Shown here: in pieces, positions 1-9,494 of the stretch | How positions within the stretch are numbered: the stretch's first letter is position 1 | How the letters are laid out: every line of letters begins with the position of its first letter | Origin: Polyangiaceae bacterium | GTDB taxonomy: Bacteria; Myxococcota_A; Polyangia; Polyangiales; Polyangiaceae | Assembly (NCBI GenBank): GCA_016719945.1 | Contig: JADJYE010000035.1 | Span: 186,001 to 250,000 of the forward strand | Length of the DNA stretch: 64,000 nucleotides | Reading direction: 5' to 3' | The notes under the pieces: model-generated | What the model saw: the letters and a program-made list of their open reading frames with translations, nothing else | Told to the model about the DNA's origin: nothing | Databases searched by the model: none | Translations under genes and position numbers: made by a program

Positions 1-384
1 GGCGGGCAGCCAGTTCCAGATCTGCGTGGCGCGCTGCGAGAGCTTCACTGCGCCGAAGGATCGCAGCCGGATCCGAGGCTCGCAATTGGGGTGGATCCCG
101 CCCACGGCGGTTCACCACACAGCCCTACGTCACGGTCTCCGGCGCGCCTGTGCTGCCTCGGTCCCGAAGGCTGCCACGAGAATTTTACCCCACCGCTGGA
201 GCAGGCGTTGATCCAGGCATTTTGTCGCCTACGTCTGCAGCACGACCACTGGGTGAGGGTTCCTTGCGACAAGCGCAACGATCGTCCCGATCACTCGGAT
301 GGAGCTCGAGCCTGCTCGTCGCCTCTCATGGTCCTCGCGTGCAGCGCTCGAAGCGAGCGCGCGCGAACGACAGAGGTGATGAAC
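1..384. other. Window-edge region without a firmly supported gene
   Basis: The forward frame starting at base 2 stays open to a stop at 211 and has strongly G/C-ending codons for about the first 30 codons, including a segment reading SQFQICVARCESFTAP. This may be the C-terminal end of a gene lying outside the window. The codon pattern fades after about base 110. No family is recognised. The frame that runs into the protease downstream is also open here, but it looks non-coding and is not taken as a protease extension. Confidence 0.3.
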
Positions 385-1437
385 ATGGACCACCGGCTCA
401 CCGCGACCTCGCTGCTCCTCGCCTTCTCTCTCGCCTGCGCGCCAGGCGGCGCCGTCGGTCAGCAGGAGGAGGACCTCGAGGCGTCCGATCAGCGGCGCGA
501 CCCGATCGTCGGAGGTCAAACGACCAACGCGTTCCCGGCGGTCGGCGCCCTGACGCGGTTCGGCAGCACGCACTGCACCGGCACCGTCGTCGGACCGCGC
601 ACCGTCGTGACCGCCGCGCATTGCCTGCACGGCGTGAGCGCGAGCTCGCTCAAGTTCGTGCTCGGCGGCAAGGTGTCCGCGCCGACGGCGACGATCGGCG
701 TGGCCAGCGTGAAGGCGCACCCAAGCTACGACGACGCGACGATCGCGAACGACATCGGCGTCGTCACGCTGGCGACCGACGCTCCCGTGGCGCCGATGAA
801 GATGGTGACGTCGATGAACGGCTCCTGGATCGGCAAGGAGCTGGTGTTCGTCGGCTATGGCGTGTCGAACGGCGTGAACCAGACCGGCGCCGGAACGAAG
901 CGTTACGTGCGCATGCCGATCGAGGGGGTGACCTCGACGCAGTTCGAATACGGCTTGCCTGGAAAGAACACGTGCAACGGAGACTCTGGTGGGCCGGCGT
1001 TCGCGGAGATCAACGGCGAGACCTTGCTCGCGGGCGTGACCTCGTACGGGGACGCGACCTGCAAGCAATACGGCGTCGACACGCGGGTCGACGCCTACAA
1101 GAGCTTCATCGGCGTCCCCGGCTCGCCGGCGGCCGACCCGTGCAACGGCGAGACCTTCGCGGGGCGCTGCGACGGCGAGACGGTCGTCTGGTGCGAGAAC
1201 CAGCAGGTGCAGTCGAGCGACTGCGCCGCTCAGAGCAAGGTCTGCAGCTTCTCCGCGACGAACCAGTATTACGCCTGCGTCGCCCCCGCCCAGGCGGACC
1301 CGTGCAACGGTGAGACGTACGCCGGGCGCTGTGACGGAGACACGCTCGTCTGGTGCGAGAGCCAGCAGGTGAAGACGGCCAACTGCAGCGATGGCTGCGG
1401 GTTCGACGCCCAGCAGGGCTACTACAACTGCCAATAG
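385..1437 (+). CDS. Trypsin-like serine protease lipoprotein (S1 family) with two C-terminal Cys-rich repeats
   Basis: This is a secreted S1-family endopeptidase of about 350 residues. The N-terminus is a lipoprotein signal with lipobox SLAC near residue 17. The mature protease begins at IVGG (Ile41), after a basic residue that suggests zymogen cleavage. The catalytic triad is visible: His79 in TAAHC, Asp123 in NDIGV and Ser201 in GDSGGP. After the protease domain come two copies of a roughly 45-residue repeat starting DPCNGET and containing GRCDG and VWCE, with conserved cysteines. These could be a binding or anchoring module. ATG 385 is chosen because AGAGG lies 8 bases upstream; ATG 379 is also possible. 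The substrate is unknown. Confidence 0.88.
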   Translation: MDHRLTATSLLLAFSLACAPGGAVGQQEEDLEASDQRRDPIVGGQTTNAFPAVGALTRFGSTHCTGTVVGPRTVVTAAHCLHGVSASSLKFVLGGKVSAPTATIGVASVKAHPSYDDATIANDIGVVTLATDAPVAPMKMVTSMNGSWIGKELVFVGYGVSNGVNQTGAGTKRYVRMPIEGVTSTQFEYGLPGKNTCNGDSGGPAFAEINGETLLAGVTSYGDATCKQYGVDTRVDAYKSFIGVPGSPAADPCNGETFAGRCDGETVVWCENQQVQSSDCAAQSKVCSFSATNQYYACVAPAQADPCNGETYAGRCDGDTLVWCESQQVKTANCSDGCGFDAQQGYYNCQ

Positions 1438-1484
1438 AGAGGTACGGCGCGCCGACCCAGCCCTGCCGTGGTATCGGTGGCCGC

Positions 1485-2276
1485 GTGAACCACCGCGCTA
1501 CGATCCTGGGCCTCTTGCTCCTGTGTGCCGCGTGCGGCGATGACACGACGACCGCGACCGGCGGCGCGGGGGGGGAGGCCTCCGGCGGTGGCGGAGCCTC
1601 TGCGGGGGGCGCCTCGGCTGGGGGTGGAGGCGCCGGTGGGGCTCCCGTCGATCCGTGCGGCGACAGCGACCTGCCCGAGGAAGACCTGGGCATCGGCGCC
1701 GACCCCGAGGCGGGAGACTTCACGCTCGAGGAGGCCCTCGACGGCCTACCGGAGGGGCCCGGGCCGCTGCGCGCCATCATCGAGACCGAGCTCGGGACGA
1801 TGACCTGTGAGCTGTTCCCCGAGGTCGCGCCCATCGGGGTCGCGAACTTCGTCGGCCTCGCGCGCGGGCGTCGCGCCTTCGATCGGCCCGGCGCGGGCGG
1901 TTGGGTGCGCGGCACGCGCTACTACGACGGCCTGACCTTCCACCGCGTGATCGACGACTTCATGGCCCAAGGCGGCGATCCCCTCGGCACGGGCACCGGC
2001 GGCCCCGGTTATGAGTTCGTCAACGAGATCGCGGGCGAGAGCCACACCCCTGGGACCCTGTCGTACGCCAACGCCGGGCCCGACACGAACGGCAGCCAGT
2101 TCTTCATCGTCGCTGAGGTCTCGGCGGACTTCCTCGACGGCGGCTACTCCATCTTCGGTCGTTGCGCCGAGATCGACGTGGTGCAGGCCATCACCGAGGT
2201 GCCGACGAACGCCAGCGACAAGCCCCTCGAGGACGTGCACATGACCAAGGTCAGCATCACCCGCTGCGCGCCCTGA
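1485..2276 (+). CDS. Cyclophilin-type peptidyl-prolyl isomerase lipoprotein
   Basis: The protein (about 263 residues) catalyses cis-trans isomerisation of prolyl bonds and probably helps fold exported proteins. It starts with a short hydrophobic signal ending in CAAC at residue 16, followed by a Gly/Ala-rich linker of about 40 residues, typical of myxobacterial lipoproteins. The C-terminal cyclophilin domain shows the family signatures TFHRVIDDFMAQGGDP, GTLSYANAGPDTNGSQFFI and a final FGRC segment. The GTG start at 1485 places the signal peptide correctly; the frame is open further upstream but looks non-coding. It follows the protease on the same strand with a 47-base gap. Confidence 0.9.
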   Translation: MNHRATILGLLLLCAACGDDTTTATGGAGGEASGGGGASAGGASAGGGGAGGAPVDPCGDSDLPEEDLGIGADPEAGDFTLEEALDGLPEGPGPLRAIIETELGTMTCELFPEVAPIGVANFVGLARGRRAFDRPGAGGWVRGTRYYDGLTFHRVIDDFMAQGGDPLGTGTGGPGYEFVNEIAGESHTPGTLSYANAGPDTNGSQFFIVAEVSADFLDGGYSIFGRCAEIDVVQAITEVPTNASDKPLEDVHMTKVSITRCAP

Positions 2277-2388
2277 GCGCGAGCGAGCGGGCCCGCGACG
2301 AGGAGCAGCCTTCTCATCCCGGCAGGATCGCATTCGCCGGGCCAAGTCGGGCTCGATAGGTGGACCGCTCAGGGATATAAGGCCGCGC

Positions 2389-3927
2389 GTGGGTCAGACC
2401 TCCACGACAGCGGGGCGCGCAGCGGCGCCCTTCGGCGCGCCTTACGTGGCGGCGTTCGTGGCGGTGCTCGTCGCGTTGATCGCTCCGCTGTGGGTGCCGG
2501 CCATGCCGCCGCTCTCCGACTACCTGAACCACGTCGCCCGGGCCGACGTGCTGGCACGGTACGGACAAGAGGCCGCCTATCGCGCGTTCTACGCCCCGGC
2601 GTGGGGCCCGTATCCCAACCTGGCGTTCGACCTGTTCACGGTCCCCGTGGCGCGGGTCGTCGGGGCCGAGACGGCGGGCAAGCTGTTCCTGTCGCTGACC
2701 GTCGCGCTCTTCGCGACCGGCTCGGTGCTCTTCGGTCGCGCCCTCCTCGGGCGGCCGTCGCTGCGCGCGCTCTTGGCAGCGTTCTTCGCGTACAGCGAGT
2801 CCTTCCTGCTGGGGTACGCGAGCTTCTCGTTCGGGATGGGCCTGATGCTCGCGGCGCTCTCTCTCTTCGTCGGCGCTGGCGGGGCTGTCACCAGCGTGAA
2901 GCGCCAGGTCGGCTTCGCGGCGCTGGCGCTCGGGGTCGTCGTCTCGCACGCCGCCGCCTTCGTCACGCTCTGCCTGGCGTGCGGGGCGATCGTCTCGGTG
3001 AGCGCCTGGCAGTCTCGCTCGAGGGGCGGAAATCTGCCCGTCGGGGCGCTCGTTCGGGCGCTGATTCCGCTGGTGCCGGCCGGCCTCTACTTCCTCTCTT
3101 GGCTGCTCTTCTTCGCCGATCACTCGGCGGATCGCGGGTTTTCGTCCCCGGGCACCTCGGCGCGGTTGCTGCTCCAGACGATGCTCCCCACCTACTCGGC
3201 GAGGCTGGACCTCGTCGTGCTCGGCGCGTGCGCGCTCGCGGCGGCCGCCGCCCTCGCGCTCGCGCGCCCGCTCGCCGTCGACGCGCGGCTCGCCGCGGCC
3301 GCCTGTCTCTTGGCTGCCGCGGTCTTCGGGGCGCCCGCCGACTTCGGCGGCGGGTACGAGGCGAACGGTCGCTACGTGGTCGGCGCTTGGCTCTTCGGTC
3401 TCTTCGCGATCTCACCTCGCGAGCCCAGGGCAGCGTGGAGCTGGGCGCGCTCGGCCCCGGCCATCGCCGCGATCACCGTGCTGTTCGCCCGCCAAGGGCT
3501 CGTCGCCAAGGCCTTCGCGGACCTCGACCGAGACCTCGCAGGCCAGGTCGCGCTCCTGCAATCGCTCCCGGACGGCGTGACCCTGGGCAACCTCACGTTC
3601 CTCGACGGGCGAGCGCCACGCGCGGTCCAGCTCCGTGAGCGCGCGGTGCTCCACGCGACCAGCGTCGCGGTGCTCACGCGGCACGCGAACGTCCCGACCC
3701 TCTACGCCATCAAGGGCGTGCAGCCGCTCGCGCACCGCACGCCTCGCTACGACCGGCACCGCTTCCGCGCGACCGACAAGGGGCCCTTCGAGCTCGAGCG
3801 CATCCACGACGAGCTCGACGCCGCGCTCGTCTGCCATGCTCCGCGCGAGCTCACCGACGCGCTGGTCGCGAAGGGCGCGACGATCTCCGGCGAGCACGCG
3901 GGCTGCGCGCTCTACGTCTGGCGCTAG
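2389..3927 (+). CDS. Polytopic membrane protein of unknown function, possibly GT-C-like
   Basis: The 512-residue protein has about ten hydrophobic segments spread over residues 20-390 and a soluble C-terminal part. After the first transmembrane helix there is a loop with PPLSDYLNHVARA and later PYPNLAFDL, a pattern seen in large membrane proteins resembling GT-C glycosyltransferases. The catalytic acidic pair is only suggestive. The C-terminal 110 residues look extracytoplasmic and include two cysteines near the end that could pair. GTG 2389 follows an AAGG sequence. A sugar- or lipid-linked function is an inference; no named family was assigned. Confidence 0.7.
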   Translation: MGQTSTTAGRAAAPFGAPYVAAFVAVLVALIAPLWVPAMPPLSDYLNHVARADVLARYGQEAAYRAFYAPAWGPYPNLAFDLFTVPVARVVGAETAGKLFLSLTVALFATGSVLFGRALLGRPSLRALLAAFFAYSESFLLGYASFSFGMGLMLAALSLFVGAGGAVTSVKRQVGFAALALGVVVSHAAAFVTLCLACGAIVSVSAWQSRSRGGNLPVGALVRALIPLVPAGLYFLSWLLFFADHSADRGFSSPGTSARLLLQTMLPTYSARLDLVVLGACALAAAAALALARPLAVDARLAAAACLLAAAVFGAPADFGGGYEANGRYVVGAWLFGLFAISPREPRAAWSWARSAPAIAAITVLFARQGLVAKAFADLDRDLAGQVALLQSLPDGVTLGNLTFLDGRAPRAVQLRERAVLHATSVAVLTRHANVPTLYAIKGVQPLAHRTPRYDRHRFRATDKGPFELERIHDELDAALVCHAPRELTDALVAKGATISGEHAGCALYVWR

Positions 3928-3993
3928 CAGGGGCCCGAAGCGGCTCCGTCGATGTGCTTGGCAATGTGGTCTCCGTGATTTCACCCCCCCAAC

Positions 3994-4014
3994 CCCCCTC
4001 GCGTCGCGAGGGGG
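3994..4014. terminator. GC-rich hairpin after the membrane protein gene
   Basis: A perfect 9-bp inverted repeat (CCCCCTCGC / GCGAGGGGG) closes a three-base loop, 67 bases after the stop of the upstream gene. No U-tract follows, so intrinsic termination is likely but not certain. Confidence 0.45.
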
Positions 4015-4117
4015 AGGATCGTTCGGCGCTGCCGAATGATTCTCGCTCGAACATCCGCATACTGATCCGGCGCTCGCCGGGCATTCACGCTCGTCCCAAC
4101 CAGAGGAGGACTGCGTG

Positions 4118-4615
4118 ATGATCGATGCTTCGAGGCTTGCTTGGGTGGCGGCGCTGGCCGCAGCGATGGGGATCGGGTGCAGCGACGACGCCTCGGGCGG
4201 CGGCGGCAGCGGCGCGCAAGCGCAAGGAGGTGAGGCCGAGGGCGGCAGCCCGGCCACCGGAGGGGCGTCCGAAGGGGGGGCCGCCGCCGGCGGCGCGCCC
4301 GAGGGCGGCGCCGCCGAGGGGGGCGCCACGCAGGGTGGGGGCGGGCAGGGGGGTGCGGCCGCAGGGCACTGCGCCGGCGCCGTGCACTGCAACTCGGTCG
4401 ACGGCTACTTCTGCGACGAGATCACCGGCCCGAGCAAGGCGTTCGAGGAGGCCTGCGCCGCGGAGTCGGGGACGTTCGGCGCAGGTCCATGCGACGACGA
4501 AAACTTCGGCTCCGCTTGCCTGTTCGATTGCGTCACGCCGTCCGAGTACTCGCTCATCGGGATCGATCAGGTGGCCTGTGAGGAGGCCGGCGGGACGTAC
4601 GTGCAGAGCCTCTGA
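4118..4615 (+). CDS. Small Gly/Ala-rich lipoprotein with Cys-rich C-terminal domain
   Basis: The predicted 165-residue lipoprotein has a signal peptide ending in GIGC. A low-complexity linker of Gly, Ala, Glu and Ser follows to about residue 88. The last 75 residues form a compact domain with seven cysteines and acidic, aromatic residues, suggesting an extracytoplasmic disulfide-stabilised fold. ATG 4118 is preferred over GTG 4115 because GGAGGA ends 8 bases upstream. No family is recognised. The architecture is common among Polyangia surface lipoproteins of unknown role. Confidence 0.75.
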   Translation: MIDASRLAWVAALAAAMGIGCSDDASGGGGSGAQAQGGEAEGGSPATGGASEGGAAAGGAPEGGAAEGGATQGGGGQGGAAAGHCAGAVHCNSVDGYFCDEITGPSKAFEEACAAESGTFGAGPCDDENFGSACLFDCVTPSEYSLIGIDQVACEEAGGTYVQSL

Positions 4616-4693
4616 GCGCCGCCGCCACGAGCGACCGAGGCCGGCGCCTTCGGCAGAGCTTCCGCTCGGCTGGCGGCAGGACTAAGCGGGGCC

Positions 4694-5203
4694 ATGGAAA
4701 GCGCTCCGCCCCCCGACCTCCGATCGCTCGTGGCCGCCGGCGTCGACGTCGTGGCGCTGCTCAACGAGCACCGCGGGCCCTTCGACAAGCTGATCGGGCT
4801 CAGCTTCACCCACGCCGCGGAGGATCAGCTCGAGGCGGAGATCCCCGTGACGGAGGCGCTGCTGCAGCCCTATGGGTTGGTCCACGGCGGGGTGTACACG
4901 ACGATCGTCGAGACGCTCGCGAGCGCCGCCGCGGCGATCGTCGCCATACCCCGTGGCCAAGCCACCGTCGGGCTCGAAAACACCACGTCATTCCTGCGCG
5001 GAACGCGGACCGGGACGCTGCGGGCGCGGGTCACGCCCGTCCACAAGGGAGCTCGCACCCAGGTCTGGTCCGTCGACATTCGTGATGACGACGGCCGCAC
5101 GGTGGCGACCGGCCGCGTTCGCACGCTCTGCCTGGAAGCGGGAGCGTCGATCGCCGGGCAGACCGTGGGCATCAAGCCGAGCGCCGGGCGCTCCACCGGC
5201 TGA
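4694..5203 (+). CDS. PaaI-family hotdog-fold thioesterase
   Basis: The 169-residue protein matches acyl-CoA thioesterases of the PaaI/DUF4442 type. The characteristic segment GLVHGGVYTTIVETLAS (around residue 60) carries the conserved His-Gly-Gly and the downstream acidic residue used in catalysis. The central helix and antiparallel strands continue through residue 145 with TGRVRTLCL as the last strand. The likely role is hydrolysis of an aryl- or acyl-CoA thioester in the cytoplasm; substrate cannot be told. The gene converges on the RND efflux genes across a hairpin. Confidence 0.82.
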   Translation: MESAPPPDLRSLVAAGVDVVALLNEHRGPFDKLIGLSFTHAAEDQLEAEIPVTEALLQPYGLVHGGVYTTIVETLASAAAAIVAIPRGQATVGLENTTSFLRGTRTGTLRARVTPVHKGARTQVWSVDIRDDDGRTVATGRVRTLCLEAGASIAGQTVGIKPSAGRSTG

Positions 5204-5209
5204 AGAGAG

Positions 5210-5232
5210 GTGGGGCGCCTCGAGCGCCCCAC
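5210..5232. terminator. Likely bidirectional terminator hairpin
   Basis: A perfect 9-bp stem (GTGGGGCGC / GCGCCCCAC) with a 5-base loop lies between two convergent genes, 6 bases after the thioesterase stop and 15 bases beyond the efflux permease stop. Its position suits termination from both sides. Confidence 0.6.
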
Positions 5233-5247
5233 GTGAGGGGCCTCCTC

Positions 5248-8200
5248 TCACTCCTCCGCAGCCGGCGCGTGCTCCTCCCCGAGGAGGGTCTTGAGCTCGG
5301 CCTCTCCGCGGTCGACCTTCTCTCCGTGGAAGCGGCGGAAGAACACGATGACGTCGTCGAACAGGCTGTAGACGACCGGCACCGCGAGCAGCGTGAGCAA
5401 CAGCGAGAACGTCTGCCCGCCCACGACGATCCCGGCGATCGCTTGGTTGAGCCCGGAGCCGATCCCTCGAGACAGCAACAGGGGCACCATGCCCGCGACG
5501 AACGCGAGCGTCGTCATGAGGATGGGGCGGAGGCGATCGCGGTTCGCCTCGAGGATCGCCTGCAGGCGAGGCTTGCCGAGCGACCTGAGGTGGTTGGTGT
5601 GGTCGATCTGGAGGATGGCGTTCTTCTTCACCACGCCGAACAGCACGAGCATCCCCAGGCCGGAGAACAGGTTGAGCGTCTGACCGAAGAGGTGCAGCGA
5701 CAGCAGCGCGAACGGCACCGTCAGCGGCAGCGCCAAGAGGATCGTGACCGGGTGGAGCCACGACTCGAACTGCGCCGCGAGCACGAGGTACATGAAGACG
5801 AAGGCGAGAGCGGTCACGAGCAAGAAGCTCTTGCCCATGCGCTCGGCCTCCTTGGTCATCCCCGCGGGTTTCACGTCATACCCCGGCGGCAACCCCTCCT
5901 TCTTGAGGATGGCCTGGAAGGCCTCCTGGATGGCGGAGTCGCCATAGCCAGGCGCAGCGTTCGCGAGGATCGTGACCTGGCGGCGCCGGCCGAGGCGCTC
6001 GATCTTGGAGGGGCCCTCGGTCGCCTCCAGGCTCACGAGGGACGCGAGCGGGACGGCCCCGTGCTTCATCGATGGCACCGACAGCAGCGACAAACCCTCC
6101 TCGTCGGCGCGGAACCTGGCGTCGGCTCGCAGGCGGACATCGTATTGCTCACCCGCTTCGGAATAGGTCGTCGCCTTCACGCCGCCCACGAACAGCTGCA
6201 TCGCGGTCGCGACGTCGTTCATCCGCACACCCTGGTCGGCCGCCCGCTCGCGGTCGATCGAGACGGCGAGCGCGGGCTTGCCGGTGACCAGCGAGCTCTG
6301 CACGTCGACGGCGCCGGGCACCTTCTTCAGCTCCTCGGTGATGCGCGTCGCCTTCTCGGCGAGCACGTCGAGGTCGGGCCCGGTGATGGAGTACATGACG
6401 TTGGCGTTGGCGGCGCCCGTGCTGATCCCTTGGACCTCACCGAGCGTGATCGACAGCTCGCTCGGGTGCCGCGGGAGGACCTCGGTGCGAACTCGATCCA
6501 TGAGCTCGCGCTGCGTCGCGACGCGCGTCTTCGGGTCGGTCAGGAAGACGAACACCTTCGCGGCGTTGCCGGTCTGCTGCAGGTCGTCGGCGACGGTGGT
6601 CATCGTCCGCACGACCGACGGGATGGCGCTCACGTCCAGGGCGATGCGCTCCGCGATCAGCCGCGTCTCCGCAGCGCTCGTGCCCTCCGGGGCGCGGATC
6701 GAGATCTCGAACTGTCCGCGGTCGTCGGGCGGGACGAAGCCGCTCGGGAGCGTCGAGCCGAGGGGCCCCGACGCCGCGAGGGCCCCCAGCGACGCGATGA
6801 TGACGACCCAGCGGTGCTTCATCGAGAAGCGCAGCACGACCATATAGGCGCGCTCGATGGGTCGATAGAACACGTCGACGGCGCGGGCCAGCAGCGGCTT
6901 CTTCTCGTGGCCTTCGGCGGCGGGCTTGAGCCACCTCGCCGAGAGCGAGGGCGTGAGCGAGAAGCTCACGACCATGGACACCATGATCGCGAAGGCCATC
7001 GTGAGCCCGAAGCTGCCCAAGAACCGCCCGATCATGCCGGCGGCGAAGGCGACCGGGACGAACACGGCGACCAGGGACAGCGTCGTCGCCAGGACGGCCA
7101 GCCCGATCTCGCGCGTCGCGAGCACCGCGGCCGTGAACGGCTTCTGGCGCTTCTCTTCGATGTAGCGCGTGATGTTCTCGAGGACGACGATGGCGTCGTC
7201 GATCACGATGCCGACCGCGAGCGCGAGGGCGAGCAGCGTGAGGAAATTGAGCGTGAAGCCCGCCAGCTTCATCATCGCGAACGTGCCGATGATCGAGATC
7301 GGGATCGCGACCGCCGCGATGATGGTCGAGCGCGCGTTGCCGAGGAACAGCAGCACGACGAGCGCGGCCAAGATGGCGCCGACGACGAGGTGCTCCGTGA
7401 CGGCGTCCAGGCCGGTGCGGATCATCGACGAGTTGTCCCTCAGGACCTCGAGCCTCACGCCCTCCGGTAGCTCGCCCTGGATCTCGGCGACGCGCTCCTT
7501 CAGGGCGTCGACGACGGCGACGGTGTTCTTGCCGCTCTGCTTCTGGATCGACAGCACGACCGTTCGCTCGTCGTCGATCTGCGCGAAGCTCCGCTCCTCC
7601 TCGGCGCCGTCCTCCACCCGCGCGACGTCCTCGACGCGGATCGGCCGCCCGTCCGTCTCCGCGACGACGATGCGCCGTATGCTGTCGACGTCGGCGGCGC
7701 GACCCTCGATTCGTACCGAGATGGAGTCCGGGCCGGCCTCGACGCTGCCTCCCGGCGCGGTGGCGTTCTGGGTCGCGAGGGCCGCCTGCACCGCGGCGGG
7801 CGTGAGCCCGGCGGCGCGCAGCGCCAGCGGATCGAGCCAGACGTGGATCTGCCGCTTCTTGCCCCCGACCAACATGACCTGGCCGACGCCGTCGACGCTC
7901 TCGAGGCGCCGCCTGACGAGCTTGTCCGCGATCTCGGTTGTCTCGCGCACGTCCTTGTCGGAGCGGATCGCGACCAGCAGCACCGGGACCGCGCCCGGGT
8001 CGACCTTCGTGACCGTGGGGGACTCGATGCCTCGCGGGAGATCGAAGCGGATCTGATCGATCTTGCCGCGGACGTCTTGCGCGGCGACGTCGACGTCGCG
8101 ATCGAGCGTGAACTGGATGATGACCATCGAGACGCCTTCGCTCGACGTGCTGCGCAGCTCCTCGACGCCACCGATGGTGTTGACGGCGCCCTCGATCTTG

Positions 8201-8397
8201 TCCGTGACCTCTCGCTCGACCTCCTCGGGGGCGGCGCCGTCGAGCCTCGTGGTCACGATGACGATGGGGATGTCGACGTTGGGGAACTCGTCGACGCCGA
8301 GCGACGAATACGACGTCAGCCCGAGGACGGTGATGATGAGCATCAGCACGGCCGCGAACGTCGGCCGCTTCACGCACACGGCCGCGAGCCATTGCAT
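5248..8397 (-). CDS. RND efflux permease (AcrB/MdtB type, HAE1-like)
   Basis: This 1049-residue inner-membrane proton-driven pump has the standard RND layout: first transmembrane helix at residues 10-30, a large periplasmic loop, six helices, a second periplasmic loop and five more helices. Family marks include GVDEFPNVDIP after helix 1, the periplasmic VTKVDPG segment, and helix 4 with GIVIDDAIVVLEN carrying the paired aspartates of the proton relay. The length is usual for the HAE1/drug-export group. It starts 3 bases after the adaptor gene stop and belongs to the same transcription unit. No outer-membrane factor gene is in the window. Regulation by the divergent TetR protein is likely. Confidence 0.93.
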   Translation of the reverse strand: MQWLAAVCVKRPTFAAVLMLIITVLGLTSYSSLGVDEFPNVDIPIVIVTTRLDGAAPEEVEREVTDKIEGAVNTIGGVEELRSTSSEGVSMVIIQFTLDRDVDVAAQDVRGKIDQIRFDLPRGIESPTVTKVDPGAVPVLLVAIRSDKDVRETTEIADKLVRRRLESVDGVGQVMLVGGKKRQIHVWLDPLALRAAGLTPAAVQAALATQNATAPGGSVEAGPDSISVRIEGRAADVDSIRRIVVAETDGRPIRVEDVARVEDGAEEERSFAQIDDERTVVLSIQKQSGKNTVAVVDALKERVAEIQGELPEGVRLEVLRDNSSMIRTGLDAVTEHLVVGAILAALVVLLFLGNARSTIIAAVAIPISIIGTFAMMKLAGFTLNFLTLLALALAVGIVIDDAIVVLENITRYIEEKRQKPFTAAVLATREIGLAVLATTLSLVAVFVPVAFAAGMIGRFLGSFGLTMAFAIMVSMVVSFSLTPSLSARWLKPAAEGHEKKPLLARAVDVFYRPIERAYMVVLRFSMKHRWVVIIASLGALAASGPLGSTLPSGFVPPDDRGQFEISIRAPEGTSAAETRLIAERIALDVSAIPSVVRTMTTVADDLQQTGNAAKVFVFLTDPKTRVATQRELMDRVRTEVLPRHPSELSITLGEVQGISTGAANANVMYSITGPDLDVLAEKATRITEELKKVPGAVDVQSSLVTGKPALAVSIDRERAADQGVRMNDVATAMQLFVGGVKATTYSEAGEQYDVRLRADARFRADEEGLSLLSVPSMKHGAVPLASLVSLEATEGPSKIERLGRRRQVTILANAAPGYGDSAIQEAFQAILKKEGLPPGYDVKPAGMTKEAERMGKSFLLVTALAFVFMYLVLAAQFESWLHPVTILLALPLTVPFALLSLHLFGQTLNLFSGLGMLVLFGVVKKNAILQIDHTNHLRSLGKPRLQAILEANRDRLRPILMTTLAFVAGMVPLLLSRGIGSGLNQAIAGIVVGGQTFSLLLTLLAVPVVYSLFDDVIVFFRRFHGEKVDRGEAELKTLLGEEHAPAAEE

Positions 8398-8400
8398 GGC

Positions 8401-9463
8401 TCAGCCACCCTCGGCCACGGGGGCGCCGTTCTTGAGCGCCTCCGGCGGTGCGTCGACGACCCGGTCGCCCGCGGCCAGGCCGCGGACGATCGCGACGGAG
8501 CCCGCGCGCTCGGGGCCGAGCTTGACGATCCGCTCGTGCGCGCGGCCATCGACGACGACGAAGACGTGCGAGGCGTCGCCGCGCTTCACCAGCGCGCTGA
8601 GCGGCACACACGGCGCCGGCTCCTCGGCGGTGACGATCTCCACGGTGGTGAACATGCCGGGCTTCAGCGCGCCGTCGGCGTTGTCTACCGTGGCCTCGAC
8701 GAGCACGTCGCGCGTCCCCGGGCGCACGGTCGCCCCGATGACCGTGACCTGCGCCGAAAAGGAGCGCTCCTTGTAGGCGGCGACGCGGAACGAGAGGGAG
8801 GTGCCGACGCTGACGCGGGCGAGCTGCGCCTCGGGCACCACCACCTCGAGCCTCAGCTTGTCGATCGCGACGATCGTTGCGACGCGCGAACCGGGCAGCA
8901 GGAACTCACCCACCTCGGTGTCACGGCTCTCGACCGTCCCCGCGAAGGGGGCGCGGATCGAGGCGTCCTTGATCATCTTGGCGCCGATCGCCGTGCGGAT
9001 CCCGGCCGCCTCCACGCCGAGCTCGGCGTTGTCACACTGCGCCTTGCGCGCGTCGTAGTCGCTCTTCGAGATGGCCCCTGCCTCGAACAGCTGCTGGGCG
9101 CGCTCGCAGTCCTTCTTGGCCAGCTCCCGCTGCACCTTGGCCGTCTGAGAGGCCTTCTGCGCCTCGGCGGCGCTGAGGGAGGCCGAGCTCGAGTCGAGCT
9201 CGGCCAGCACCTGCCCCGCCTTCACCTGCGCGCCACGCGCCACGTGCATCTTGTCGACGCGGCCGGCCACGCTGGCGGCGACGCGCGCCTCGCGCTCCGC
9301 GCGCAGCGTGCCCGTGAGCATCATCAGCACCGGCATCGGCTCCTTTGGCGGCCGCCTCGGCGGACTGCTCGGACCCCGAAGCCTTCGGGTCGCACGCCGG
9401 CGTAGCAGCGAGCGCGGCCGCGGTTGATGCCAGCAGCAGGGGGCGCAGGAGTGATCGCAACAC
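8401..9463 (-). CDS. RND efflux periplasmic adaptor lipoprotein, frameshifted near 9345
   Basis: The membrane-fusion protein bridges the permease to an outer-membrane channel. The mature part shows the usual lipoyl/hairpin/barrel order: TGTLRAEREARVAA, then a coiled-coil hairpin (SASLSAAEAQKA to AELGVEAAG), then SIRAPFAGTVESRDTEVGEF and the beta-barrel. The signal peptide with TPAC lipobox lies in another frame, from GTG 9463 to about 9347. Reading the AAA at 9346-9344 as AA joins both parts into about 353 residues. GTG 9526 is an alternative upstream start. I judge a one-base insertion error more likely than a dead gene, because both sides are intact. The start codon lies inside a TetR-type palindrome. 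Confidence 0.82.
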
Positions 9464-9474
9464 GGAGTTGCGAT
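9454..9474. promoter_or_regulatory. Perfect palindrome, probable TetR operator 1
   Basis: Half-sites ATCGCAAC and GTTGCGAT flank a 5-base spacer, giving a perfect 8-bp inverted repeat. It overlaps the adaptor GTG start. The same motif recurs 41 bp away, about four helical turns, in the 56-base gap before the divergent tetR gene. Confidence 0.7.
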
Positions 9475-9494
9475 TGTGGCTGGCGCTCGGACCA

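Noticed and set aside
91..384. 448-residue version of the protease starting at 91
   Set aside because: The extension lacks G/C-ending codon bias and places 98 residues before the signal peptide.
5233..7470. Long open frame opposite the RND permease
   Set aside because: Its translation is dominated by Arg, Asp, His and Glu repeats, typical of the antisense of a GC-rich gene, with no domain signal. The reverse-strand permease is unmistakable.
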